Shown: positions 12,637 through 24,900 of the stretch, piece after piece | How the letters are laid out: the number at the start of each line of letters is the position of its first letter | Numbering within the stretch: position 1 is the first letter of the stretch | Assembly: GCA_034440635.1 (NCBI GenBank) | Contig: JAOTON010000770.1 | Span: 124,001-188,000 of the forward strand | Source of the DNA: Lepas anatifera | Taxonomy: Eukaryota; Arthropoda; Thecostraca; Lepadidae | Direction of reading: 5' to 3' | DNA: 64,000 bases | Translations under genes and position numbers: made by a program | Notes under the pieces: generated by a model | The model's database searches: none | What the model saw: only the letters and a program-made list of their open reading frames with translations | Told to the model about the DNA's origin: nothing

Positions 12637-13388
12637 GCCAGATGGTGCTGCCATCTCTGAAGCAAAATGTGAATCTCCGGAAGAGACGCGACTACATGGC
12701 GCCGCCAGCCGTGAAGCGGAATGTGAATCTGTGCTTGGAAGACGTGACCACTGCTGCATACCTGAAAGACTGAGCTCTATGAATAGTATCATGGCAAACA
12801 AACCGGAGATGTCTTTACATTTTTAATGCTGTTTGTTACTGGACAAATGGACAGCCGAAGTTTCACCGCACACAGAGTGGACGACGGGAGACGATGGTGT
12901 AAATACGAATTTCGGGAAAACAGCAATGCATGTCCTTGCTCCTGCTAACCGTTCAGGTTTATTTCGCAGCCGCGGTAAAGGTGCCGGGGAACAGACTGAA
13001 CAGTGAACGGGTGGCAACGCTGTTGACACAGAACATGCACTGACCGTGGTCCGGTTATATGTACATCCTGCACGCATCGTATGGCTTTAACGCTGCATCT
13101 GCCTTTTCAGCGCCTGCTTTGTAACTATCTAGATTGCTGCACTTACTAACCCCTCCTAGCAGCATCATGTGTGCTATAGCTGTTGAACATCCTCAATGAA
13201 ATTTGACCGCAGTTTAATGCGTCACAAATATTCCTCTCCAGCCCAATGATCCCCTCCCCTAACGCTTGGGTGTTTCAGCGAGGCTGGGCCGGGCGCTTGC
13301 TCTTGACGTGGCTTGCACCCGCCGGGTTACTGCTTGTCACTAAATGGCCGCTTGGTGCGGGGACTTCACAAATTCTTTCTGCTTACAG
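12637..13388 (+). other. Sequence between the alternative b561 last exons
   Basis: This would be 3' UTR for the 4a transcript and intron for the 4b transcript. I found no canonical AATAAA in it, so the 4a polyadenylation site is unidentified. Confidence 0.4.
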
Positions 13389-13539
13389 AGGCACCTACTC
13401 GCTGGGGGCGGAGGAGGGCATCGTAGTGAACGCGCTGGCTATGACGCTGGTGGCGGTGGCAGTGGTGGTGGCGTGTCTCACCTCTCAGCGTCAGTTCAGG
13501 TGGACTCGGAGCCGCTCCACCATCGCCACTGACCTCTGA
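13389..13539 (+). CDS. Cytochrome b561 alternative last exon 4b
   Basis: The acceptor is CTTACAG|AGGCACC. It encodes TYSLGAEEGIVVNAL, an alternative helix 6 (MTLVAVAVVVACL) and a short basic tail ending STIATDL. It is clearly homologous to 4a: both carry the EEGIVVNA-type motif just before helix 6. Spliced from exon 3 in phase 2 it gives a protein of about 274 residues. Because each exon ends in its own stop, 4a and 4b should be alternative 3' ends. Confidence 0.75.
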
Positions 13540-13790
13540 GGTCGCTCCAGGGCGGCGCGCGCTAGACTCGAGCCTGTGAGCTCGCTCTGGCGCCCGCCGC
13601 ACTGTGTTCCAGCACGCTTCAGGGTCCAGAAGTCAGCGAGCGCTAGATTCTGACCTCAGCACACTTCAGTAAAAGGGGGCGCCCGACCCTTGACCTCTGA
13701 GACAAGCGCGTGCCGGACCCTGACCCATGATCTGAGGCGTGCCTCAGACCCTTTTATTAGTATCCCGAGTCGCCGAGGGCGTACTCGGAC

Positions 13791-15147
13791 CTCTGAGAAC
13801 GGTAAAGGGTCCGCGCCACCTCTGAGTATGCTGAAGGGTCGGCCCCACCTGAGTATGCTGGAAGGGTCGGCCCCACCTGAGTATGCTGTAGGGTTGGCAC
13901 CACCTCTGAGTATGCTGAAGGGTTGGCGTCCCCTCTGAGTATGCTGAAGTGCCGGCGCCACCTCTGAGTATGCTGAAGGGTTGGCGTCCCCTCTGAGTAT
14001 GCTGAAGTGCCGGCGCCACCTCTGAGTATGCTGAAGTGCCGGCGCCACCTCTGAGTATGCTGAAGTGCCGGCGCCACCTCTGAGTATGCTGAAGGGTTGG
14101 CGCCACCTCTGAGTATGCTGAAGGGTTGGCGTCCCCTCTGAGTATGCTGAAGTGCCGGCGCCACCTCTGAGTATGCTGAAGTGCCGGCGCCACCTCTGAG
14201 TATGCTGAAGGGTTGGCGCCACCTCTGAGTATGCTGAAGGGTTGGCGTCCCCTCTGAGTATGCTGAAGTGCCGGCGCCACCTCTGAGTATGCTGAAGGGT
14301 TGGCGCCACCTCTGAGTATGCTGAAGGGTTGGCGTCCCCTCTGAGTATGCTGAAGTGCCGGCGCCACCTCTGAGTATGCTGAAGTGCCGGCGCCACCTCT
14401 GAGTATGCTGAAGTGCCGGCGCCACCTCTGAGTATGCTGAAGGGTTGGCGCCACCTCTGAGTATGCTGAAGGGTTGGCGTCCCCTCTGAGTATGCTGAAG
14501 TGCCGGCGCCACCTCTGAGTATGCTGAAGTGCCGGCGCCACCTCTGAGTATGCTGAAGGGTTGGCGCCACCTCTGAGCATGCTGAAGGGTTGGCGTCCCC
14601 TCTGAGTATGCTGAAGTGCCGGCGCCACCTCTGAGTATGCTGAAGTGCCGGCGCCACCTCTGAGTATGCTGAAGGGTTGGCGCCACCTCTGAGTATGCTG
14701 AAGGGTTGGCGTCCCCTCTGAGTATGCTGAAGTGCCGGCGCCACCTCTGAGTATGCTGAAGGGTTGGCGCCACCTCTGAGTATGCTGAAGGGTTGGCGTC
14801 CCCTCTGAGTATGCTGAAGTGCCGGCGCCACCTCTGAGTATGCTGAAGTGCCGGCGCCACCTCTGAGTATGCTGAAGTGCCGGCGCCACCTCTGAGTATG
14901 CTGAAGGGTTGGCGCCACCTCTGAGTATGCTGAAGGGTTGGCGTCCCCTCTGAGTATGCTGAAGTGCCGGCGCCACCTCTGAGTATGCTGAAGTGCCGGC
15001 GCCACCTCTGAGTATGCTGAAGGGTTGGCGCCACCTCTGAGCATGCTGAAGGGTTGGCGTCCCCTGTGAGTATGCTGAAGTGCCGGCGCCACCTCTGAGT
15101 ATGCTGAAGTGCAGGCGCCACCTCTGAGTATGCTGAAGTGTCGGCGG
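13791..15147. repeat. 29-bp minisatellite with a 464-bp higher-order repeat
   Basis: About 46 head-to-tail units start CTCTGAGTATGCTGAAG and differ in the last dozen bases. Type A ends TGCCGGCGCCAC, type B ends GGGTTGGCGCCAC and type C ends GGGTTGGCGTCCC. From about 13.9 kb the order includes a 16-unit block, AABCABCAAABCAABC, present twice in tandem. A marker variant (GAGCATG in place of GAGTATG) recurs exactly 464 bp apart, at about 14577 and 15041. The units at 13791-13930 are more divergent, as expected at an array edge. It lies about 250 bp after the b561 gene. Confidence 0.95.
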
Positions 15148-18100
15148 GCGCATAGATTCAATTTTGTGGGGAAGCTGGAGCGCATGCTTTAAAGAAAAGC
15201 TTAGCCTTAACTCGGCAGGAAGATGCATGATCTTTGTTGCCAGCGGGTGCGTGGGTCTGATCCTGCTGTGACTGCGCCGGAGTTGTTTTGTGGTGCTGTG
15301 CTGCCTCTGCAGTGTTGCCGCCGGCCCGCTGTAGATACGATGTTCCCGCGCTGAGTCGGTAGTTGTTACTGCAGACGTCAGCACTGTTGCACTACGCCAG
15401 CGCCGTCCAGCCCGGCTGTTCCGGGTCGGAGATGCTGCAAGGGACCAATTCTAGCGTTTTAAGCCAGTTGTGTGTGAGGCGACCGTTCACGCTTCACAAA
15501 TGCGCGGGTGCTTTTCGAAGCGGCGAACTGTACTGTTCCATATGCTGAACTGTCTTAAACATGTATGTAGCGACGAAGTGAGGGAGACCGGCCCCGGTCG
15601 TGGTCACATTTTCCGTGCGTCGGCAGCATTCCCGCGTGGTTACCGGGTAAGTTGTGGACACCTGTGTACATCCCACCGTAATCAGGCACTACCCGAGTTA
15701 ATCAGCTCTTACCCGACTCTCATTTAGCGTGTCAGATCCCATAAATCCCGAATAACTGGAGCACATGGCGCGCCACGAAGACAAAGCAAGAGAGCTCAAT
15801 TGTGCGGGACTGGCGACGCATACGGGTGCTCTAACGGCGACAACAGCACCAGCTTGTAGCGGCCTCCGAGGAAGGGAGGTGTCTACTGTGAAGGGTGACA
15901 TGTACCGTAGGCTAGTAAGTAGACAGTACGGTGAATACATGATATCTGTGTCATCTCGTTTGTCTTCATGACGGCGACGCTTCCAAGAAATACTGAAAGT
16001 AGCGTGTAATGTTTAATGACCGTCGCAAGACAGACAACACACTGCCCGAACGCCGACACTGAATTGCAGGTGACAAGCGCGACATTGAACGAGGACGTAA
16101 CTACGCTCCAGGTTGCCAGCCGTGTCTACTTTTACTAAACGTTTTGTACACTGGGTGTTTAGGTCACAATTTCCAGCGGACCAACCCCCGCGGTTTCCTT
16201 ACACTAGCTCCCGTCTATACAGTGCTACAAAGTGGCCTTTCCAAAGGCCAAGTTCACGAAACAAGACGAAAGCAGCAGCCGCAATACACGGTAAACAACA
16301 AAGAACACCCATAGTACACCAGGGGATGGGGTGAGGGGGATGCTGTGACTGCATTAATGTTTTTTTACGAACGAAAAAAAACGCGAAAATCATTGCTCCT
16401 TCGCCGTTTGCGAACCGGAGAACGGCGGTACGCAGGCAGTAAGCTCGCGCGACCGCGTGGTTTCGCCATCACTTGTAATGAGAAATACAATTGTTAGCTT
16501 TATAAAACACTTGACGACCGACCAATTTTCTGTAACGAATTACGGTACAGGGACAAGTGGCGCAAAACTGGTTTTTTTGGCTACATATCTCTTAATTATT
16601 GGACTGTATTTTTCTTAATTGAAACAGCGCAGCACAACGAACATTGGCCGGAGGACGCTCGCGGTTGGTACAACTAAACCCACTGATTAAGCCGCGCCCT
16701 GGATGACTTCAAAATAACGTGCTATTAATCATCCATAATTAACCCAATGCTGCGCTCCTCACGTAAAGAAATGAGTAGCATTCTAGGCGCAATCGTTGGA
16801 AATAGCTCTAGTGATAGTTCGGACCATATTTTATTACTGGTTTCTTCCAATCCTTACTATTTTTGTAATTGCCGGTCATGCTCACTCAATCCCGCGACAG
16901 GCCAACCTGTAATTGGGCATACGGAAGAGGGAAGGGCACTCCTGCCTACCTGATTATAGGTAGGGTAATCATAACAAATATATTGGCCGATAATAAAATA
17001 CGGAAATACCACCGGATAAACGAGTGTTGCAAGTTCTTGGTACTTCTATTTGAATCTTGAAGGTATTCAAATGGCTTAGTACATTAACAGCTGCGTCAAT
17101 TTGTGAACGGGTAAAACAGAAAAGTAACAATCATTTAACTTCTGTTTCTGTTTTCACGAGAGATTCAGCACGCCCCCGATCCCAAATAATAAAACCCGAC
17201 CCTGGTGTACCTCTTCAACCAGTATTTACAAACAATAACTTTAACCAAGCAAAGAGCAAATCAAAAGAAAGCCTGCTAATGAGAAACAGACAAACAGCGT
17301 AAATCCCTAGAATTAACCCAGGCAGCTGATAAGTTGACGACGTCATCAATAAATGGTAGGCCAGATGGAACAAAACAAGCAAAAAAAACCACCGAATGGT
17401 CTCGTCCCTATGGCCCGTAAACCTCAAACGTGACCTAAGAAAGAGAAGCTACAAACTACCATTCGAACCCACTGCACCAACGCAACGCTCATGACATACA
17501 CTGCCAAGAAAAAAACATACCACTGTAGTCCGCTTATCTTAAGAAGAGAGCTGAATCATTTACCCCGGAAACATGAGCGGGTAGTACGTTCTGGAAACAG
17601 ACCTACAGACTAGTCTTTCCTCTACAGGACTAACGAAAGCGCACAAGACACCCAGATAGTACGTTATGAGGCTGTTCATGTGTCCGGGGTACAGATGTAA
17701 AAGGTACTAGGCACGCGAATCTGCATGATGTACACCATTCAACAATTTTGTAACAATACTTAATCCATATCACGAGCCCAAAATACTGATCACACCTTCA
17801 CCCAACCCCTCTTCTCAACGGGAATGTGGCACCTTGATGATATCTCCGACTGCAGTGGTTTCAGCTTTTTTACGAATCATGAATTTGGCAATATTTCTGC
17901 TGATAAGGTACATAAGTACAATCAGAAGCCAAATGCGTATTTATTATTTCATTTTCTATGTAGGCGTTACAACCTCCCTACAGGCGTTAGGTTATAAATT
18001 AGTGACGCTTCTTGCTAACATATATAACAACCCTTGTTGTCATAGACACCACACATATGTTTGTACCGTTGGCATTGTCGCGAAGTGCGCCATACCGGTA

Positions 18101-18828
18101 TACGGCTACGATTCAAGGATGTCCTCCAAGCATAATTTTTAGTTTGTCTTTTACCAATCTCAATAATTATCAGCAATATCGTTATGATGAAGATCTGACA
18201 CCAGAGGAAAGGCAAGCCCCGGGAACCATACAACAGTCAGCACCTTGCCTCTTTTGCCCCATTTCCCAGGTTTTGAGACGAATAAGGTAACAAAGGTTGT
18301 CTCCGTGAAATCAGCATTACGGCTCGTTGCCGTGGTGACCAACGATCACATGACCACCCGGGAAGGATGGCAAACGTGTCGGGAGGGGCATTTCGGCTTC
18401 TTTTAAGATTATTTATTCGCGAACGATGAGATATGGGAGACATTAAATATCATATAGTTTTTTTCGGTATGATCCATCATATAAGTATAAATCCCATCAT
18501 AAAGGGGCCACATTCCCTGAAAAATAAACAGACTACAGTATTTGTTTTTCTCCCACGTTTTCAGGCTCAACAGGCACACCGCACTCGAGTTAGAACATTC
18601 ACACGCGATGAAACAGACTGCTAATGTTTTGTACAATGCTCTATATGAAACGAAATCCGGCGATTCTGGTGCAAAGCTTTGCATAACTTACAGCGTGTAA
18701 CTTACAGTTAGACGTGTCCCAACAAAACCACGGCATTTACTCCTAGCATTTTCGAATGTTCACTAATTCCTAGCATTTTCGAAAGCAGTAGGGATGTTTT
18801 GCCAGTGCCTGTGTTGCCCTCCGTCAAC
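15148..18828. other. Intergenic, no gene recognised
   Basis: The part at 15.2-15.9 kb is GC-rich with no supported frame; the rest is AT-rich. The sequence GGGAATGTGGCACCTTGAT near 17820 is a fragment of the E4 element end. The 3' end of the zinc-finger gene probably reaches into the right-hand part. Confidence 0.5.
18412..18417 (-). terminator. Possible polyadenylation signal of the zinc-finger gene
   Basis: TTTATT on the + strand reads AATAAA on the gene strand, about 410 bases after the stop codon. Position is the only support. Confidence 0.25.
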
Positions 18829-18948
18829 TCAGTCAGACTCGAAGCTTTCATCTTCATCCTGCTCCTCTTCCTCGTCATCCAGCTGCTCCTCTTCCATCTC
18901 CTCCACCTCCTCCCAACGTCTCCTCTTGCCTCCGCGGCTCCGTCGTAC
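18829..18948 (-). CDS. Zinc-finger gene exon 3 (39 residues plus stop)
   Basis: Too short to stand out as a frame by itself. It begins VRRSRGGKRRRW after acceptor CTCTCACATAG, continues as an Asp/Glu-rich tail with few other residues, and stops with TGA at 18829-18831. Phase 0 matches the donor of exon 2. The basic patch could be a nuclear localisation signal. Confidence 0.7.
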   Translation of the reverse strand, partial: VRRSRGGKRRRWEEVEEMEEEQLDDEEEEQDEDESFESD

Positions 18949-21900
18949 CTATGTGAGAGGCGTTCCCCGATTAGCCAGGCCTAACAGCAGATGTTGAATT
19001 GCTTATCGGTCGGGCATGCCTACATTTTGTCGGACACATTTCGGTCAGTATGGTTGCGGACGATAGGCTCTAAGTGCGAAGATATGCTCCAACAATGACA
19101 TTATCACATGTTCACTATTTTATGTTTTGCTTTATGATACCGTGGACACTGAAGAGCCAATCTTATATATTTATTCTCCAGTAATTATATTTTACCACTG
19201 ATTGGTGGTTTTCACAACGGGTAATCTACAAAAAAATTAATCCGATCCGAGTTTTTCTGGCAACCAAGACAATCAATCTAGATTTATCAGACAGCGTGTA
19301 TGAATGGACCAAAATAAAGGGGTCACTACTAACCTGCATGGCTCTCTTTTGCGGACGCGGCTGGTTATGCTCCTCCGGTGTGCTCTGTACCTCGTACTCC
19401 TGTTGTACTTCCGTCACAAACGCGTACTGCGACGGAGAGGTAATCACTATCGGCTGCTCCTCCTCCTCCACCTCCACTTCCACGTGGTCCACTGCCTCCA
19501 CCACGTGATCGACCGTTTCCACCACATGGCCCACATTCTCCACCACATGATCCTCGCCTTCCACCACGTGCTCCACCACCTGGTCCACCGTCTCGAACAC
19601 AGGCATCTCGAGGCCGACATGATCCATGGGACGCCCCTGAACCAGCCGGGCGTCGTGGCCGTAGTGGCTGGCGCAGTACTCGCAGACCACTTCGCCCGAG
19701 TTCTGGTTGACGCGCAGTTTCATGTAGCCGGTACAGAGGACCAGTCGTTTGGGCAGGGGCACCGTCACAGACGGACGCCGCAGGTGAATAAGCCCCGAGC
19801 GGTGACAGGTGAAGTAGCGCGTCTCTATCGGACTGTTCGGGTCTTCGCTGGCCACTGTCTTGTAGCAGGCGTACTTGGCGCACGTGCGCTTCTCCAGGTT
19901 GCGCTTCCACTTGTTGAAGTGTTTCAGCAGTGGGAAACTGACAGTGTCGATGTGCATGGCGAAGCCATGCGCGTTCCGCAGGTGGTACCTCAGGTAGCCG
20001 ACGCTGTTGGTGGTAAAGTCGCACTCCTCCTCACCACACACTCTCTGCCATGTGTCTCGGGCTCCATCGGGCTCGGGCTCGTTCTGTCCCCTTTCATCGA
20101 TTTCGTACGTCTCCTCCACATACTCCTGCTCTTCATACTGACTCCCATCCTCCGCGTAGGCGATGATGGTCCCCTCGGCCCCGTTGTCGACTGTGACGTT
20201 CGAGGATATGAAGTCGGCGTTCCAGCTCACCACTGGCTCCGTGTTCTGGCTGGAGTCCACCACAGCGGCGATGCTGCGGCTGCCTGTGTCTGTACTCCGC
20301 CGGTTCCCGCTGGCAGCGGCCTGCACGCGACTGCGACTAACTTCAGCCTTGGCACCGAACGACGACGCCGGCAGATCCGGATAGTTGCGCTTGTGCTTCG
20401 GCGGTTTCAGTCCCAGGTACTTCTCGTAGATCCTGTTGATCTCGGCCTCGGTGACGCGCTGCTTGCGGCTGGGCGTGCCGTCCAATCTCGCCTCCTCCCT
20501 CATCTTCTTTATGACGTCGGGAATCGGAAGGCCGGCCATCAACAACTGAGCGATCTCCGACTCCTCCTCATCACTCAGTCGGGCGAACGACGGGTCCATG
20601 TCGTGGCCGTAGTGGTTGGGGCAGAAAGTGACCCTGATAGTCTGCGGAGTGGGTCCTCCCGTGGTGACGGGGACTTCAGCTTTCAGGAACGCCGGGCAGC
20701 GCCACACCATGTCCTGCTTCAGAAGATTCACCTGAAGACAAAACGATGCCTTTTTACCTCAGTGACGGACATTCACAGCAGTGCTTGCCGGGCAACTGCT
20801 ATAATACCATTAGAAAAACATTTGTAATAAAAAATCCAATATAGGATTAAAGTGGGAGAAATCAAGCTTGAAATGTCTTCGGTCCGATCATTCGATCTTT
20901 CAACTAAAGGGAATATAACACCTTTAATGGGGTTCGAACTGATATAGTAATGCGACGGAGCATGCGGAACATCCCAAAATATTCTTCATACTTCGAGAAA
21001 GTTCAGATCTGACGGATTGTGTTTTATTACCAATCGCGCAGTCGTGCGCTTTTGACCTACAATGTACCACATTAAAGGTCTATCAGCAGAATCAAAATGA
21101 AAACGCCTCTGCCAGCACATTGATGCGGGAAATATGTATCAGACAGGACTCTCTGACCGGCAAACAGCTCGGTTATCGTTATAAAATATATAGTACAAGA
21201 GTGCCACTTCCAAACGACTTCTGGTGCTATTGCTTTAATGCAGTTAAATACACATCAATTTCTCAGCGTATTCTACAATGTAAAGCATATATTGGTATAT
21301 AAATAGCATGAGCATTGCATACTATGAACATCTCACCTGCCAAGCGAGGGACTTCTTTTTGCCGTTCTGTTTGGATGACGGAAGGTGGGTCATCACACGC
21401 GAGCACTCGTGGTAGCGCACGTGGAACATCCCATTTCTCCTCTTGGCCGTTATGCTGGAGCGCAGCAGGAAGCAGGAGCCCGTGTTCATCTCCAGCTCCT
21501 TCTTCCAGGTCTGGAACTCCTGCTCCGACCTGAAGTGCACCTCGCGCACGGCCAGGTCGAAGTTGTGGTCGCGGATCAGATGGGTCCTGATACGGCTCAC
21601 GCGGTGGTACCTGAAGTCGCAGCCCTCCTCGAAACACCGGAACTTGTACTTGGACTCGCGATTGACCTGTGCTGGCTTCTGCTTCAGAGCTTGTAGGTTT
21701 TCAGCGCCTTCAGCGTGGTAGAACTTGACGTGACGCTTGTGGGATACGACACTAAGCAGGAGACGAGGGCACTCAGTACACTCGTGCAGATCCAAGCGGT
21801 CCAGTTCGTTATACCCAGTCGGCTGGTGGGTGGTCCTCAGGTGTTCCAGCCAGGTGTCCTTCTCAAAGTACAGGTCCTGCGTTTTGGGGCATGACAGCAC

Positions 21901-24900
21901 CATGCGCTTACACTCTTCACACAGGTAGGAGTGAGTGTAGTTCTCCACTTGGGCGGCACGCTCTTTCTCAGTCATCCTTCCCGGCTTGCCCGTGCGCACC
22001 ATTTCCCTTTCATCTTCGTCGCGATGCCGACGCTTGATGTGGGCCACGATCTCCTGTCGGGACGAGCCACGCTGATTGCACACGCCACAAGCGAAGTCCA
22101 TCCTGGTGACGTGCGTGGCGTCATCCTCGGAATTGACCTCGTCGACCTGAGCCAGCTCGGTGGGCTGCTCCTCGGTGATGACCGTCTCCTCCACGCCAGC
22201 CGCCTCCGGAACGTTCTCCGCCACCGCCAGAGGGATGGAGAGCCGCGGCTGACTGGTCACAGGGTCCAGCTCTATCACCCCTGACCCTCGAACTGCTGCA
22301 CGGTAACAGCCGTGCCCGGCTGTAACAGGTTGGTGGTCGACACCATGGAGTCGGAGCTGTCGTCTGGGTGCAGCTTCTGGAGGACGTTGTCCTAGTCTCC
22401 TGTGCAGCGGCTTGTTTCTGGTGCCATTCACACGCCTCGTCTTGGGAGGTTTCTTGATCAGAACCGTTTTGTAGAGGACGGTTTCGCCAAACGTGGCTAG
22501 CGACGCGTAAGAGCATTGCTGAGAGTGGGATATCATTTCTTCTTGTTTCCTCGTCGAGAACGGGCACTCCTGGTTGGCGCACTGGTACAGAAGCTCCATC
22601 TCTTCAGGTGTCTTCGGGCCGCCTTTAATAGTCGTCACCTTCACATTGGCTGGCACAGGCATGTGCATGTAAGCTTGGCGCGCCTGATGCACTGGAAGGT
22701 CCTTCTCATTGAAAAACAAACGATGACATTTGCTGCACGCCCAGAGCTTCCAATTTCCAGCGTTACCATCCCACAGCAGCAGTTGTTTGTGCTCTCCTTC
22801 AAAGTGTTTCTGCCACGGACCTCCCTCCAGGAACCGTAGACCGTCAGCGTTCTGGACCAGTTGGCTGCACTTGGAGCACTCAATGGTATCTGTACGCCTG
22901 CAGGCGTCCACCTCCTCCTGGGAGACGTCACACAGCATGGCGTCGTGCAGCTTCTCCTTGTGCGCCGCCAGCGTGGTGGGGTGCAGGAAGAGGCGCGGGC
23001 ACCTATCACACGGATGCATCTGAAGCTTCTCCCCGGTGCATCGCCAGCGGGCCACCGCGTGCACCTGCTCCACGTGAGCCTCCCAGACGTCACGCGGCAC
23101 GAACAGGGCGAACGAGCGGGGACACGACTGCATCAGCTTGCTACACTCGCTGCACTCCCGCTGACAGAGCACATCCCACTCTTCCTCTCCGTCCACCGGC
23201 ACCAGATGGCTCTCCACCTGACCTTGCTCCGGCTCGGTCGGCTGCGGAGTCTCAGTCTGATCAGCACTCGGCGCGTCGCCGTCCGCACCGATGACGTCGT
23301 TCCCGTGCTCCTCCCTGGCGTGCTTCTCGAATGATGGGTCGTCGGGGAAGATGCCACCACACTTGCTGCACTTAAATACCACCTGTGTAAGGCGCTGCCT
23401 GTTATCGGCGGGTGAGTGCTGCGCGAACGCCTTCTGTTGCTGCTTGCGCGCGCTGACTCGGTCTAGAGGCACAGCAGGAACCTCCCGGCTTACCAGTGAG
23501 GCCTTCATCAGACCGTCAACGATCAGCTTGGAGCGTGCTTTGGCCGAGAGAGACTTGGGCTCCACAGCTGTTTGCTCCGCTTTTGCAGCAGCCAGCTTCT
23601 CGGCTTTCTCGGCTGCCAACTTCTTGTTCCTCATCAGTTCCTCCGGATCGCAGCCCTCATGCGCGATGACGTTGTGGTGCAGTCGAGACGCGCGGTTCAT
23701 GAACACGACTCCGCAACGGTGGCATGGGTGAAGGAACAGTCTTTTCCCGGACCTGGGCCGCTCAATCTTCTGGTGTTTGCCATAGTAGTGATTTGTCCAT
23801 TCGTTGAGATTCATAAAGACATCCCTAAGTCGGACAGAATGCTTCCTCAGCTCCGGACATTTCAGACACTCCGAGGTCGACCAGACCGACTCCTGAGGTC
23901 GTCCCACCAACTCTCGCGATTTATCCCCCGGATTCGGCTCGTGAGCCTGCTGGATATGGTTCTGTACCTGTCTCATAGTCGCGTACTTCGAGTCACAAAC
24001 GGCGCATGCGTACATTGTCTTCGTAGCCGGGGCTTTCTTCGCTACCCGTGCTGCTTTATCCGCATGTTCTTGCTCTAGATGCTTCAGCAGCGGATCTTTC
24101 GACGTGAACATCATGTTGCAATAGCTACACGCGTAGAAAGTCTGGCTCGGTCGTGACGTTCCCTCCTCGCCGGGGCTAGCTTTGGCCTCGGATTTAGCAT
24201 CGGAGTTGGTGGCGGTAGGGGTTGTGGGGGCTGGTTCCGCTGTGGTAGAAGGCTCTGGCTCTGGCTCTGCAGTCGGTGGGTTTTCGGAGCTGGGAGTCTC
24301 GCCATGGACCGCTTCCAACTGACTAGTTAGCTGATCCATCAACAGCTGTTCGGCCGCGACTTGATCGTCTACAGGTGCTGAGCTGTTGATCTGATCGGTA
24401 ACGGTGGCGCCGTCCACGGGAGCAGTAGAGACACCTGAGTCAGACACGGTAGCGTCATCAGTGGCGTCTTCGACGACAAGGTCGGATACCACAGCTTCGT
24501 CCATGTGGACATCAGTGGTGACGGTGTCAGAGACGGCTATATCTTCCACCGAAGCATCCACATCTTGCACGGACGCATCCACATCTGCCACTGAGGCGAC
24601 CACATCTTCACCAGAGGCCACCACATGTTCACCAGAGGCCACCAAATCTTCCCCAGAGATAACCACATCTTCCCCCGAGACAACCACATCCTCTACCGAC
24701 GCGACTACATCCCCAACTGACGCATCAATCATAGACTCAGATACCGCCATCTCTTCGGCAAGTATTGTCACGTTATCCGATTCAGAGATGGTGATTTCCT
24801 CGGCGGGTGCCATAGTGATGACCGGATCGTTGGCGACTGTGCTGTCCGCGGGCGTAGTAGTGTTTACTGAATCGTCCATAGCTTGTGCCAGGGTCGGCAT

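Noticed and set aside
13791..15147. CRISPR array
   Set aside because: Units are 29 bp but directly adjacent with no unique spacers, and the genome is eukaryotic.
13656..15384. Three overlapping minus-strand frames of 454-546 codons
   Set aside because: They are the same 29-bp minisatellite read in all three frames, with no signal, splice context or domain to favour one.
19304..20827. 507-codon open frame on the + strand
   Set aside because: It lies antisense to exon 2 of the zinc-finger gene. The minus-strand frame has C2H2 motifs and matching splice phases; the plus frame has neither.
22121..22582. 153-codon minus-strand frame overlapping zinc-finger exon 1
   Set aside because: No finger motifs in this frame except the short stretch discussed under compensating shifts; the main frame is better supported on both sides.
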